This document shows positions 1 to 7,450 of a stretch of DNA of 25,560 nucleotides, piece by piece. Each line of letters starts with the position of its first letter. Position 1 is the stretch's first letter. Made by a program: the position numbers and the translations under genes. This DNA is from an uncultured Pedobacter sp. (lineage in GTDB: Bacteria > Bacteroidota > Bacteroidia > Sphingobacteriales > Sphingobacteriaceae): the NCBI GenBank assembly GCA_946478755.1, contig CAMLDJ010000052.1, positions 1-25,560 on the forward strand, in the 5' to 3' direction. The notes beneath the pieces were generated by a model. It was given only the letters and a program-made list of their open reading frames with translations. It made no database searches and was not told the DNA's origin.

Positions 1-753
1 GTTAGTGGCAATTTCTTTAGCCGTTGGCATACCAGGCAAATGTTTATTGGCTTTGATGTAGTTTTCCAACTCGGCCAGCGTTCCAACATTGTAACCTTCC
101 TCAAAAACATAATCAGGCCAGTTGGCAGTTTCTACCTTAATCTCATGTGCCCTGATTTTTCCGTTAACCGAAAGTTTTTCGCGGGGCGTGGTAGTGCCTA
201 TGCCCACATCGCCCTTTCCTGAAACCGTTAAGTCTTCTGAATAAAAACTAGAGAAACCTGATGGGATAAGTTGAACATAATCCAGGTAAACATCTGTTAT
301 TCCTGGCTGGAAATTCATCCCTCTCATTTCCAAATTGGTGATTCCATGCGGAATAGTTACAGGAATGGTAATAAGCTGCCACTCGTTATTGGTCTTAAAC
401 ATATTCGGCGTAATCCAGATGGCACTATGTACAACAAAACCATACTGGCTTACAACATCAAGCATAAAGAGACTGGAAGAAGCGCTATTGGATCCCACTT
501 TTATCCTTGCCTGCAATAGATAATTACCGGCAGAAACAGTTATATAAGGCCCTGCCCAAATCGTACCACCATCTGCTGTAGCTGGCCTGAACATACATGT
601 ACCCCCATTGGCTTTAGTATCATTAACCATCACGGTTCCTTGGATAACATTCAAACCATTGCTTTCATCCTGAAAAATGGTTGATATGGAGCCCTGTGAA
701 AAACAGTTACTAAAAATCGCCACAAAGATTAAGCTTATCAATAATTGTTTCAT
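1..753 (-). CDS. Fibre-like secreted protein, C-terminus beyond window edge
   Basis: This is the last visible gene of the fibre array. It starts at ATG 753-751 and reads open to the window edge, giving 251 codons. The N-terminus (MKQLLISLIFVAIFSNCFSQ) is a Sec-type signal peptide. Residues about 25-150 form a beta-rich head that resembles a carbohydrate-binding jelly roll: it has the phrases AGPYITVSAGNYLLQARIKV and, near the end, DVYLDYVQLIP. Next comes the array's shared module: VGIGTTTPREKLSVNGKIRA, then DYVFEEGYNVGTLAELENYI, then NKHLPGMPTAKEIATN at the edge. The missing part should be the IEELTLHLIE coiled coil found in its paralogues. The gap to the upstream gene is 7 nt, so it is co-transcribed. 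The role is unknown; a surface-displayed or released adhesin-like fibre is my inference. The module is recognised from many Bacteroidota proteins, but I do not know a defined function for it. Confidence 0.85.
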   Translation of the reverse strand, partial: MKQLLISLIFVAIFSNCFSQGSISTIFQDESNGLNVIQGTVMVNDTKANGGTCMFRPATADGGTIWAGPYITVSAGNYLLQARIKVGSNSASSSLFMLDVVSQYGFVVHSAIWITPNMFKTNNEWQLITIPVTIPHGITNLEMRGMNFQPGITDVYLDYVQLIPSGFSSFYSEDLTVSGKGDVGIGTTTPREKLSVNGKIRAHEIKVETANWPDYVFEEGYNVGTLAELENYIKANKHLPGMPTAKEIATN

Positions 754-760
754 ATTGTAT

Positions 761-1690
761 TTATTTTTTATTCTTATTTTCCAAAGCATCCATTCTTTTA
801 AGAAGTAGATCGATCTGTTTATCTTTCTCGATTAAATGCAAGGTGAGCTCCTCAACCTTTTGCAACAGTTTAGTATTAAGCTCTCCAAGGCTTACACCAT
901 TTTCTACCATTTCTTTAGCCGTTGGAATTTCGGGCAAATGTTTGTTTTTCTTAATAAAAGCTTCTACTTCTACCAGGCTTTGTAATTCGTAATCCTTTTC
1001 AAAAACAAAATCAGCTCCAGTGGTATTCACTACAATTTCGTTTGCGCGTGCCTTTCCATTAACATCCAGTTTATAAGATAGATTAGTCTGGCTCGCTTTG
1101 CCAATTAACACATTACCATTATCACCTATTGCAAATCTTGAGCCCATAACAGAGGTATCGTGATTATAACTCCAAAACTGAAGCGAATTACCATACGGGC
1201 CGGTCATATTATATATGACCCAACGATAGGCTAAATCATCAGCAGTTTTTGAAGGGTTCTCGAGTATAAGGGCTGCACCTTCGTTTGAGCCGGCACTGGC
1301 AGAGATATTGCCTGCAACTGACAATTTTTGATTTGGATTAGCAGTACCAATACCAAAATTTCCATTTTCATTACTCACTAATAATGAGCGCCAGCTTCCC
1401 CACCCCGTATTATTTAAACCCGATCGGAAATAGATGTTATCGTCCCCAAAAGCCAATTCATGAGCTTTTCCTCCAGAATCATCTGACCACCCCCTCAATC
1501 CTAATACCGTATGGTAATTGCCGGTCGAAAGACCCAGTACTGTCGTTGCCTTAAAGTGGGCCTCTACCGAACGGCTATAAGAACCTGGTATGGTTGGCGT
1601 TGCCCTTGTATCTTGTACTGTTAATGCAGTTTGTGCGAACAAAATCTTTGTGCTTAACAAAAGCAATGTCGCGATGATGTACTTTCTCAT
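761..1690 (-). CDS. Fibre-like secreted protein with pyocin-knob-like head
   Basis: I place the start at ATG 1690, because MRKYIIATLLLLSTKILFAQ is a clean signal peptide. The frame is open further upstream to 1732, but that part overlaps the preceding gene and lacks signal character. The start lies 4 nt after the upstream stop. The product has 309 residues. The head (mature residues about 10-100) contains LGLRGWSDDSGGKAHELAFG and NIYFRSGLNNTGWGSWRSLL. This resembles the knob fold of phage and pyocin tail fibres, where an aromatic-rich strand pair precedes a W-x-x-LL ending. A first FGIGTANPNQKLSVAG repeat, a second beta segment and the conserved tail DFVFEKDYELQSLVEVEAFI, NKHLPEIPTAKEMVENG and VEELTLHLIEKDKQ follow. 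The last 40 residues are heptad-like and probably trimerise or anchor the fibre. The receptor-binding role is inferred from domain likeness only. Confidence 0.85.
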   Translation of the reverse strand: MRKYIIATLLLLSTKILFAQTALTVQDTRATPTIPGSYSRSVEAHFKATTVLGLSTGNYHTVLGLRGWSDDSGGKAHELAFGDDNIYFRSGLNNTGWGSWRSLLVSNENGNFGIGTANPNQKLSVAGNISASAGSNEGAALILENPSKTADDLAYRWVIYNMTGPYGNSLQFWSYNHDTSVMGSRFAIGDNGNVLIGKASQTNLSYKLDVNGKARANEIVVNTTGADFVFEKDYELQSLVEVEAFIKKNKHLPEIPTAKEMVENGVSLGELNTKLLQKVEELTLHLIEKDKQIDLLLKRMDALENKNKK

Positions 1691-1694
1691 GATT

Positions 1695-2531
1695 CTATTT
1701 TTTAGTTTTAAACAGGGCCTCCAACCTTGCAATTCTTTCCTCCTGTGATTGGTTCCTTGCTTTTTCTTGATTGAGTTCTTTATCTTTTTCGATGAGGTAT
1801 AAAGTGAGTTCTTCTACCTTTTGCAACAGTTTAATATTCAGTGCACCAAGGTTTACTCCATTTTCGATCATTTCTTTAGCTGTTGGAATTTCGGGGAGAT
1901 GTTTGTTAGCTTTTACAAATTTTTCAAGATCTGTTAAATTTGGGAGCTTATAAGCAGGCTCAAATACAAAATCGGCACCTGCGGTGGTGGAGACCTTAAT
2001 TTCGCGGGCACCAATGTTTCCCGCTACCGTAAGTTTATCCTGTGGGGTGACTGTGCCTATGCCAACATTTCCACCGTTCAGGTAACTATTTCCACTTATA
2101 CTTAAATAGACTCTTCTTTCTCCCTGATGACTAACCGCAAACCCGGGATTTGCAGCTGACACATGCGTGAACCATTCCAAAACTCCATCAAGTGGTGAGT
2201 AAAGCTTCTTGTCAATAGAATTATTATCGAAACCGATTCCGCCACCTTTTATGGTAAGCTTTTGATTTGGCGTATCTGTACCTATCCCCACATTGCCACC
2301 TTCTTTGTTTAGAATCAAGTTATCATAACCAAACGTAGTATCGAAAGCTCCTATCCTTGCAAACCCAGTAATTCCGCCTAAAAACAGATACTTGTTTGGG
2401 TTCATCGTAGGGATCACAATCTCAGTCCCCGGGGTAGTTCTATTTCCTCTGTCGCTAACGGTTTTTAATGTTTCCTGGGCGAAACTATTTGTAAGAAGAC
2501 CAGCGAAGAGTAGCGTTAAAGTCAATCTCAT
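1695..2531 (-). CDS. Fibre-like secreted protein
   Basis: The product has 278 residues and a short signal peptide (MRLTLTLLFAGLLTNSFAQ). Three VGIGT/P-x-x-KL repeats are visible (VGIGTDTPNQKLTIKG, VGIGTVTPQDKLTVAG and a weaker ITGFARIGAFDTTFGYDNLI segment). They mark the beta-helical shaft-like building blocks seen in this class of protein. The C-terminal module reads DFVFEPAYKLPNLTDLEKFV, NKHLPEIPTAKEMIENGVNL and LLQKVEELTLYLIEKDKELN, followed by a long charged coiled coil. Its tail is closer to the 761-1690 copy (both have VNTTGADFVFE or STTAGADFVFE rather than NWPDYVFEEGY) than to the other members, so the array contains two sub-lineages of tail. It sits 4 nt downstream of the next gene's stop in the same operon. 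No catalytic motif is visible and the function is unknown. Confidence 0.85.
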   Translation of the reverse strand: MRLTLTLLFAGLLTNSFAQETLKTVSDRGNRTTPGTEIVIPTMNPNKYLFLGGITGFARIGAFDTTFGYDNLILNKEGGNVGIGTDTPNQKLTIKGGGIGFDNNSIDKKLYSPLDGVLEWFTHVSAANPGFAVSHQGERRVYLSISGNSYLNGGNVGIGTVTPQDKLTVAGNIGAREIKVSTTAGADFVFEPAYKLPNLTDLEKFVKANKHLPEIPTAKEMIENGVNLGALNIKLLQKVEELTLYLIEKDKELNQEKARNQSQEERIARLEALFKTKK

Positions 2532-2535
2532 TTTT

Positions 2536-3604
2536 TTAATTTTTAATGTTTTTATCTAAATTCTCAATTTTTCTTAATCTTTCCTCAAGAACAGCCAATT
2601 GCTCTGCTTGAGTTTTTAATAGTTTTTCTTGTTTTAAAGTGGATTTCTCTTTTTCGATTAAATGCAAAATCAATTCTTCAATTTTCTCTTGCTGTAACCT
2701 TACAATCTCTCCCAGAGCTAAACCATTCTCTCCTATCTCTTTGGCTGTTGGCATACCCGGTAGATGTTTGTTAGATTTGATATAATTTCCCAATTCTTCT
2801 AGGGTTACAACCTTGTAACCTTCCTCAAAAACATAATCAGGCCAGTTGGCAATTTCAACCTTAACTTCGTGTGCACGAATTTTACCATTTACAGAGAGTT
2901 TTTCTTTTGGAGTGGTTGTGCCAATACCAACATCTCCAGAAGGATTTATGCGCATCCGCTCGGTATTATCAAAAGTTGAAAAAGTGATAAATCCACCGAT
3001 TTCGGATTGTCCTCTATAAAAATTAATAGAACTATTTTTCAAGCCATAAAAACTATGTTCTATGGCAAAGCTTTTACCTTCATACTTATTCGTTTGTGTG
3101 CCATACCCTCTTACACCAAGAAATGTCCCTTCCAACTGACTATCCCCCTCAGTTAATCTTCCTAATACTGCCCCCAGTTGTCCTGAATCTATTGGTTTAG
3201 CTACATCGAGAAGCGACCTTGGATAAATTGTCCCTATCCCTACATTCCCATTATATTGCCAGGTCATTGCATGCTGATCGGGAACATTAGTTTGGTTACT
3301 AGCCCCATTCACAAAGAGATCCAACCTTGAACCCCAAAAATAAGGACCTCCATGCGTAATCCTAAATTCAGCAGACTCGTTATAACTATGTCCTGACGTA
3401 CCAAACCTTGAGAGCCTTAATGCAGATTGAGCAGCCGAAACCCACCCCCGCGGGTTTGCTGTCCGGACCAACGAATATCTGCAGCGGAGCATCAGGATTG
3501 AGTGTACCGATGCCCGCCGCTCCATTTGGAGGAAAAGTATTTTGTGCATATGCCAACCTGCTACCACACACTAAGCAAAAGATTATTAAAAATTTAAAAT
3601 TCAT
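2536..3604 (-). pseudogene. Fibre-like secreted protein gene interrupted by a frameshift
   Basis: The natural start is ATG 3604, which overlaps the upstream stop as ATGA. It opens with the signal peptide MNFKFLIIFCLVCGSRLAYA, then AAGIGTLNPDAPLQIFVGP. That frame ends near 3386. The rest of the protein (AAQSALRLSRFGTSGHSYNE onward to the stop at 2536) lies in a second frame. The two frames would join in or next to a five-base C run at 3445-3449: removing one base gives a continuous product of about 355 residues. Downstream there are two more VGIGT repeats, then YVFEEGYKVVTLEELGNYIK, NKHLPGMPTAKEIGENGLAL and IEELILHLIEKEK plus a coiled coil. The open frame from 3567 has no signal peptide, so I do not regard it as an independent gene. 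A sequencing error, slippage-based phase variation or genuine decay are all possible. Confidence 0.75.
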
Positions 3605-4458
3605 AACTTATGTTTTTGTTTATCGGTTTTCGATTTGTTATTCTCAAGAACTTCTACCCTTTCGATGAGCGCGTTAATCTTCTTATCCTTTTCAATCAGG
3701 TGTAAGGTTAGCTCTTCAATTTTTTCCAATAATTTTTTATTCATCTCACCCAGTTCAATGCCATTTTTTTCAACTTCTCTGGCAGAAGGTATACCGGGCA
3801 GGTGTTTGTTTGTTTTAATATAACTTTCCAAGTCTTTCAACGTTCCAACATTGTAATCATCGGCAAAAACATAGTCAGGCCAGTTCTGTGCATCAACCTT
3901 AACCTCTTGGGTGCGAATTTTCCCGTTAACCGATAACTTATAATTGCCATCAGGAGTGGCCATGTTGATGGCCATATTGCCATCATAATCACTGGTTAAT
4001 ATGGGTTTGATATTTAGCTGAGTTATTTCAGTAAGGCCAGCAGGAAGCATTTCAGTAACTGTATTCACCAATAATTTGGTCGCATCCCCACCCAACATAC
4101 ATGATTTAACAGCTATGGCGGTCCAATGACTGGTAATGAGATAAAAATCCAGGTTACCATTTGAATTGTTATAAGCATGCAGTGAATAACGGTCTGATAC
4201 ACCACCATGAGTCATCTTAGTAATTTTTAACTCGTTTCGGTTCGCGATATAATAAGTGGTTTCTCCCGTTTGGTAAGATTCCCATGCACCACCTAAAACT
4301 TCAACTTTCAATTTTTGCATGTTAGAGCCATCACTTGGGGGTAAAGAGCCTAAAAACACGTAAAGCTGGGTCGAGGGGGTGCCTACAACTTCTTTACCAT
4401 ATTGAGCCATTAAAATAAACGGCTGTAATAAAAATAAAACTACAATGAGTTTCTTCAT
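3601..4458 (-). CDS. Fibre-like secreted protein
   Basis: The product has 285 residues and begins with a signal peptide (MKKLIVVLFLLQPFILMAQ). The head, about residues 25-150, is a beta-rich domain: LKVEVLGGAWESYQTGETTY, then NELKITKMTHGG, then LDFYLITSHWTAIAVKSCML. It is probably related in fold to the head of the gene at 4517-5344 (both carry a VxxxGG then Y-rich then NFAI/LDFYL pattern). The shaft repeat is unusual here: MAINMATPDGNYKLSVNGKI lacks the usual VGIGT. The tail is conserved: DYVFADDYNVGTLKDLESYI, NKHLPGIPSAREVEKNGIEL and IEELTLHLIEKDKKI. Its stop overlaps the next start by 4 nt (ATGA), suggesting translational coupling. A 58-nt gap separates it from the gene upstream. Function unknown; an adhesin or receptor-binding fibre is inferred. 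Confidence 0.85.
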   Translation of the reverse strand: MKKLIVVLFLLQPFILMAQYGKEVVGTPSTQLYVFLGSLPPSDGSNMQKLKVEVLGGAWESYQTGETTYYIANRNELKITKMTHGGVSDRYSLHAYNNSNGNLDFYLITSHWTAIAVKSCMLGGDATKLLVNTVTEMLPAGLTEITQLNIKPILTSDYDGNMAINMATPDGNYKLSVNGKIRTQEVKVDAQNWPDYVFADDYNVGTLKDLESYIKTNKHLPGIPSAREVEKNGIELGEMNKKLLEKIEELTLHLIEKDKKINALIERVEVLENNKSKTDKQKHKL

Positions 4459-4516
4459 AATTGAGATAGGTTTGATTTAAATGATACTGCTTGCAATCTT
4501 TAAATGATATGCTAAC

Positions 4517-5344
4517 TTATTTCTTCTCTTTTAGCGTTTTGATATATGCATCCTGAGCCTCAACTTTCTTGCTTAAGTTAATCAGGTGAAGGGTGAGCTC
4601 CTCTATCTTTTTCTGCTGTGATTTGAGCATTTCGCTAACTGCTATTCCATTTGTTTCAACTTCTTTAGCAGAAGGCATTTCGGGTAGGTGTTTATTTGTT
4701 TTAATGTAACGCTCCAATCCTTTTAACGTACCGATATTATAACCTTCTTCAAAAACATAATCTGGCCAGTTGGCAGATTCTACCTTGATTTCCTTTGCCC
4801 TAATATTACCGTTTACCGATAATTTTTCTGAAGGTAGATCTGTACCTATGCCTACGCTACCTTTAATTACATTGAGGTTACCTACATAAGTATGAGCATT
4901 GTCTCTGATCTTATCATAGGTGGTTACTATGCCACCATTATCATTTAAATTCTCGTCACTGACAGAACCCATTTCCGATGGTCCTGCTAAAAGATTGCTT
5001 ATTTTAAAGACTCCCAAATCAGCGCCTAATGCTGCTTTTACCCATATCTGACTTTCTGCTCCAAGATTTAACAGCGCGAATTGAGGTTGCAACCATGCAT
5101 TATAACCCATACTATGGTGTTCCTGAATAGCAAAATTCTGTGAATTGATAAACTGAAACTTACCGGAAACCAACGAAGGCATGTGTGCAGTAGTATGTGT
5201 ATAGGTATATTCGAACGCACTGTGCATACCACCAACCTTAGCCACCAGATACCATTTTCCATCGCCAGGCAGGCTGAACTGCTGTGCAGATAAGCTCATT
5301 ATAGCACTAAAAAGAGTAATAATTAAAAGGTATAACTGTTTCAT
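4517..5344 (-). CDS. Fibre-like secreted protein
   Basis: The product has 275 residues. The signal peptide is MKQLYLLIITLFSAIMSLSA, with cleavage likely just before QQF. The head (about residues 25-125: GDGKWYLVAKVGGMHSAFEY, then FQFINSQNFAIQEHHSMGYN) is aromatic-rich and predicted beta. A single shaft repeat, SVGIGTDLPSEKLSVNGNIR, precedes the shared module with YVFEEGYNIGTLKGLERYIK, NKHLPEMPSAKEVETNG and IEELTLHLINLSKKVEAQ. The 3' half is very close to that of the gene at 5341-6357 at both protein and DNA level, so the two are recent duplicates or have exchanged tails. The start ATG overlaps the upstream stop (ATGA). Lipobox, catalytic motifs and a T9SS-type C-terminal domain are all absent. 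Confidence 0.85.
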   Translation of the reverse strand: MKQLYLLIITLFSAIMSLSAQQFSLPGDGKWYLVAKVGGMHSAFEYTYTHTTAHMPSLVSGKFQFINSQNFAIQEHHSMGYNAWLQPQFALLNLGAESQIWVKAALGADLGVFKISNLLAGPSEMGSVSDENLNDNGGIVTTYDKIRDNAHTYVGNLNVIKGSVGIGTDLPSEKLSVNGNIRAKEIKVESANWPDYVFEEGYNIGTLKGLERYIKTNKHLPEMPSAKEVETNGIAVSEMLKSQQKKIEELTLHLINLSKKVEAQDAYIKTLKEKK

Positions 5345-6357
5345 TTGATTTTTTCTTTAAGTTCCGATATCTCCTTTTGCTGTTTGACTAGCACTTCTGA
5401 TTGCTCGTTCATTTTATGCTCGTGTTCGATGAGGTGCAAAGTGAGTTCTTCTATTTTCTTGAGCAAAAGCTTGTTCATTTCTCCAAGTTCAACACCATTT
5501 CTTTCAACTTCTTTGGCAGCAGGCATTTCGGGCAGGTGTTTATTTGTTTTAATGTAGCTTTCCAATCCTTTTAACGTACCGATATTATAACCTTCTTCAA
5601 AAACATAATCTGGCCAATTAGTGGATTCTACCTTAATCTCTTTTGCCCGGATGTTGCCGTTTACAGATAACTTTTCACGGGGTGTAAGGGTACCCATCCC
5701 AATGTTGCCGATACCATCGATTACAATATCATCACCGTAGAACCACTGTTCACCACTTCCATACTTATTGAACATTCTACGGGTTCCCAAAATCATTTTT
5801 CCTGTGGCACTGCTATTATTACCGTTACCTGCTACAGTGATAATCCTGCCCTGCCCCCAGGGGTTACCCCCTCCGATATCAGCTGGAATCACAAACTCAA
5901 CCTGTGCCCCTTTATCCTCAAACCTCCCCCCGGTATTTGCCCGGATAAGCAGATTGCCTGCAAAATCACTTGCATTCCCTTGATTGAGTGCATTGCCATC
6001 GCCAGTTGTCGTCAGATGATTTAATATTACTTTTCCCTCACTTTCGGTAACAATCTTTAGCCAGGGTTGGCCGGGATTGTTATTGGTTTTTCTAAAATAG
6101 AGGTGCTGATCGTAGAAGCCTCCTGCAAACTGCATGGCATAGTTATTTGCCGGGTTGCTATGCCGAACATCTAATAAATGCCACCAGCCACCTGCCCCAG
6201 CCGGATAATTTATTGGATTAACTGTTTCAAAAAAGCCGGATACTGCTCCTGCATCCCCCTGGAGACCAGCATTGTCCCTGGTTTGGGCCTGAACTATAGT
6301 CGTTAGCGGGAAAATATAAAATGATAGGAGTGCGGATAATTTGATGGTATTTTTCAT
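5341..6357 (-). CDS. Fibre-like secreted protein with pyocin-knob-like head
   Basis: This is the first intact gene of the array, with 338 residues. The signal peptide is MKNTIKLSALLSFYIFPLTT followed by IVQAQ. Residues about 40-110 read GAGGWWHLLDVRHSNPANNY, AMQFAGGFYDQHLYFRKTNN and PGQPWLKIV. This matches the knob domain of phage and pyocin tail fibres in layout: an aromatic start, an AMQ-AG-F strand, LYFRK, and a closing W-x-K-I. A central beta region follows, then the repeat IGMGTLTPREKLSVNGNIRA and the shared tail YVFEEGYNIGTLKGLESYIK, NKHLPEMPAAKEVERNGVEL and IEELTLHLIEHEHKM with a long coiled coil. It begins 4 nt after the stop of a deleted fibre copy (6362-6575), which once headed the operon. 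A receptor-binding role is inferred from the knob likeness. Confidence 0.87.
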   Translation of the reverse strand: MKNTIKLSALLSFYIFPLTTIVQAQTRDNAGLQGDAGAVSGFFETVNPINYPAGAGGWWHLLDVRHSNPANNYAMQFAGGFYDQHLYFRKTNNNPGQPWLKIVTESEGKVILNHLTTTGDGNALNQGNASDFAGNLLIRANTGGRFEDKGAQVEFVIPADIGGGNPWGQGRIITVAGNGNNSSATGKMILGTRRMFNKYGSGEQWFYGDDIVIDGIGNIGMGTLTPREKLSVNGNIRAKEIKVESTNWPDYVFEEGYNIGTLKGLESYIKTNKHLPEMPAAKEVERNGVELGEMNKLLLKKIEELTLHLIEHEHKMNEQSEVLVKQQKEISELKEKIK

Positions 6358-6361
6358 TATT

Positions 6362-6575
6362 TCAATTCTTTAAAATTTCCTGAAGGATTTTATCTTGCTG
6401 AACCAGCTTTGCCTCAAGCTTCATTACCTGTCCGCCCTGAGTTTTAGCTGTTTATCTTTCTCGATCAGATGCAGGGTCAGCTCTTCCACTTTTTGTAAAA
6501 GTTTAATATTAAGCTCCCCTAAGTTTACGCCACTTGCTACCATTTCCTTAGCCTTTCATATTATAATTTTATGTT
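6362..6575 (-). pseudogene. Remnant of a fibre gene: start codon fused to C-terminal tail, with frameshift
   Basis: Reading the minus strand from about 6556 gives AKEMVASGVNLGELNIKLLQ, then KVEELTLHLIEKDKQL. This is the conserved tail of the fibre family. A one-base shift follows, then KTQGGQVMKLEAKLVQQDKI and LQEILKN before the stop at 6362-6364. Immediately upstream, an AT-rich leader with ATGAAAG abuts GCTAAGGAAATGG. It looks as if a 5' UTR and start codon were fused to the tail by an internal deletion of the head and shaft. The promoter-side sequence with 21-bp boxes (6632-6682) is retained. It is probably non-coding now but may still serve as the leader of the operon. Confidence 0.75.
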
Positions 6576-6840
6576 AAAAACCTAGAACCTCATCCAAACT
6601 AAATAAAAGAACCAACCCTGCCATAGTTTTTTGACAAACGATCAAAATGAAGTGACAAACATGGATTTTGAAGTGATAATGTAAAAGCCAACTTTACCCC
6701 TTTGATTATACTATCGAACTCTTGCAAAAAAACAATAGCAATTCAGCGCTGGGCGGGAAACAGGTAAACAGATCATTTTTTTGCTCATAATACCATTGCC
6801 CATGAACAAACAAGGGATAACAGCTATAAATGATAAGCTC
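6576..6840. other. Intergenic region: presumed leader and promoter of the fibre operon
   Basis: About 265 bp separate the MORN-like gene's stop from the fibre operon, and no gene is visible here. The region holds the 21-bp-phased boxes described separately and an AT-rich stretch downstream of them toward the operon. I see no convincing stem-loop terminator for the gene ending at 6841 and no clean TTTG / TAnnTTTG Bacteroidota promoter, although TTTAGTTTGG on the minus strand near 6600 is close to a -7 box. Confidence 0.5.
6632..6682. promoter_or_regulatory. Three direct-repeat boxes at 21-bp phase (LytTR-type operator candidate)
   Basis: TGACAAACG at 6632, TGACAAACA at 6653 and TGATAATGT at 6674 begin exactly 21 bp apart. 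The first two 21-mers both end in GAAG, so the second and third boxes are each preceded by TGAAG. LytTR DNA-binding domains (AgrA, AlgR and ComE are the studied examples) recognise 9-bp direct repeats separated by about 12 bp, which is this geometry. The site lies just upstream of the fibre operon on the minus strand. A similar triplet occurs at 22522. Binding by the LytTR proteins encoded nearby is inferred. Confidence 0.55.
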
Positions 6841-7449
6841 TTATTTTAAGTTTCTGTTTTTGACTTTTTTAGCAAAAACTGCCTTGACCCAACGAGAGAT
6901 TTTTCCCGGCTTATCCGCCACAATCTTTCCATGCCTGTATTTAATCACCTGCAGCCCGTCTTTTCCAGAATATTTTTTCAGTTTCCCGTTTAATAAGCCA
7001 TTTACATATCTTCCCTCTTCAGAAAGTGCTCCGGCTTCATCATATTTTTGAAACGGCCCATTAAGCATTCCTTTACGGTAACGCAAGCTGCTGATCAGGA
7101 TGCCATTTTCCTGCCAGGCCCTCCACAAACCAATTTTTAGTCCGCGATCAAATTCCCCCAGTTCTTTGAGATTTTTGCTGGTGTAATGATCAGTATAAGT
7201 ACCATGTAGCAGTTTCCCGGCACCCCCCCCCTGTGTTATATTGATCTGGTTGCCGCTGTACCAGCTATATTTTTTATCTGCATCAAAACTGGACATCGAT
7301 CTCTCCGAAATCAGTATATGGAAAGAGACTTTGTGATCCGGAAAATTAATGGTATGGCTATATTCGCCTAGATTATAATATTGATGCTGTGCGGAACAAA
7401 GGTTGTCAGTAAGCAAAAACAGAATGGCAATAACGGATAAAAATTTCAT
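6841..7449 (-). CDS. Secreted MORN/YwqK-like repeat protein
   Basis: I choose ATG 7449 because MKFLSVIAILFLLTDNLCSA is a signal peptide and lies 1 nt after the upstream stop. The frame extends to 7578, but that part overlaps the upstream gene. The product has 202 residues. The second half shows three MORN_2-type repeats: GEFDRGLKIGLWRAWQENG, then YRKGMLNGPFQKYDEAG, then YVNGLLNGKLKKYSGKDG, each about 20-24 residues long with G-x-x-x-G and an aromatic. These are typical of proteins annotated as the YwqK-family antitoxin, a label that rests on little biology. The C-terminus is basic (KKVKNRNLK). It is the last gene of a four-gene operon and is probably periplasmic or at the cell envelope. The role is unknown. 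Confidence 0.8.
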   Translation of the reverse strand: MKFLSVIAILFLLTDNLCSAQHQYYNLGEYSHTINFPDHKVSFHILISERSMSSFDADKKYSWYSGNQINITQGGGAGKLLHGTYTDHYTSKNLKELGEFDRGLKIGLWRAWQENGILISSLRYRKGMLNGPFQKYDEAGALSEEGRYVNGLLNGKLKKYSGKDGLQVIKYRHGKIVADKPGKISRWVKAVFAKKVKNRNLK

Positions 7450-7450
7450 A

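Noticed and set aside
1..6357. Peptidase S74 (endosialidase chaperone) domain at the fibre C-termini
   Set aside because: The typical S-D-x-x-x-K-E-N-I entry motif is absent. The tail here is the distinct YVFEEGY/NKHLP module.
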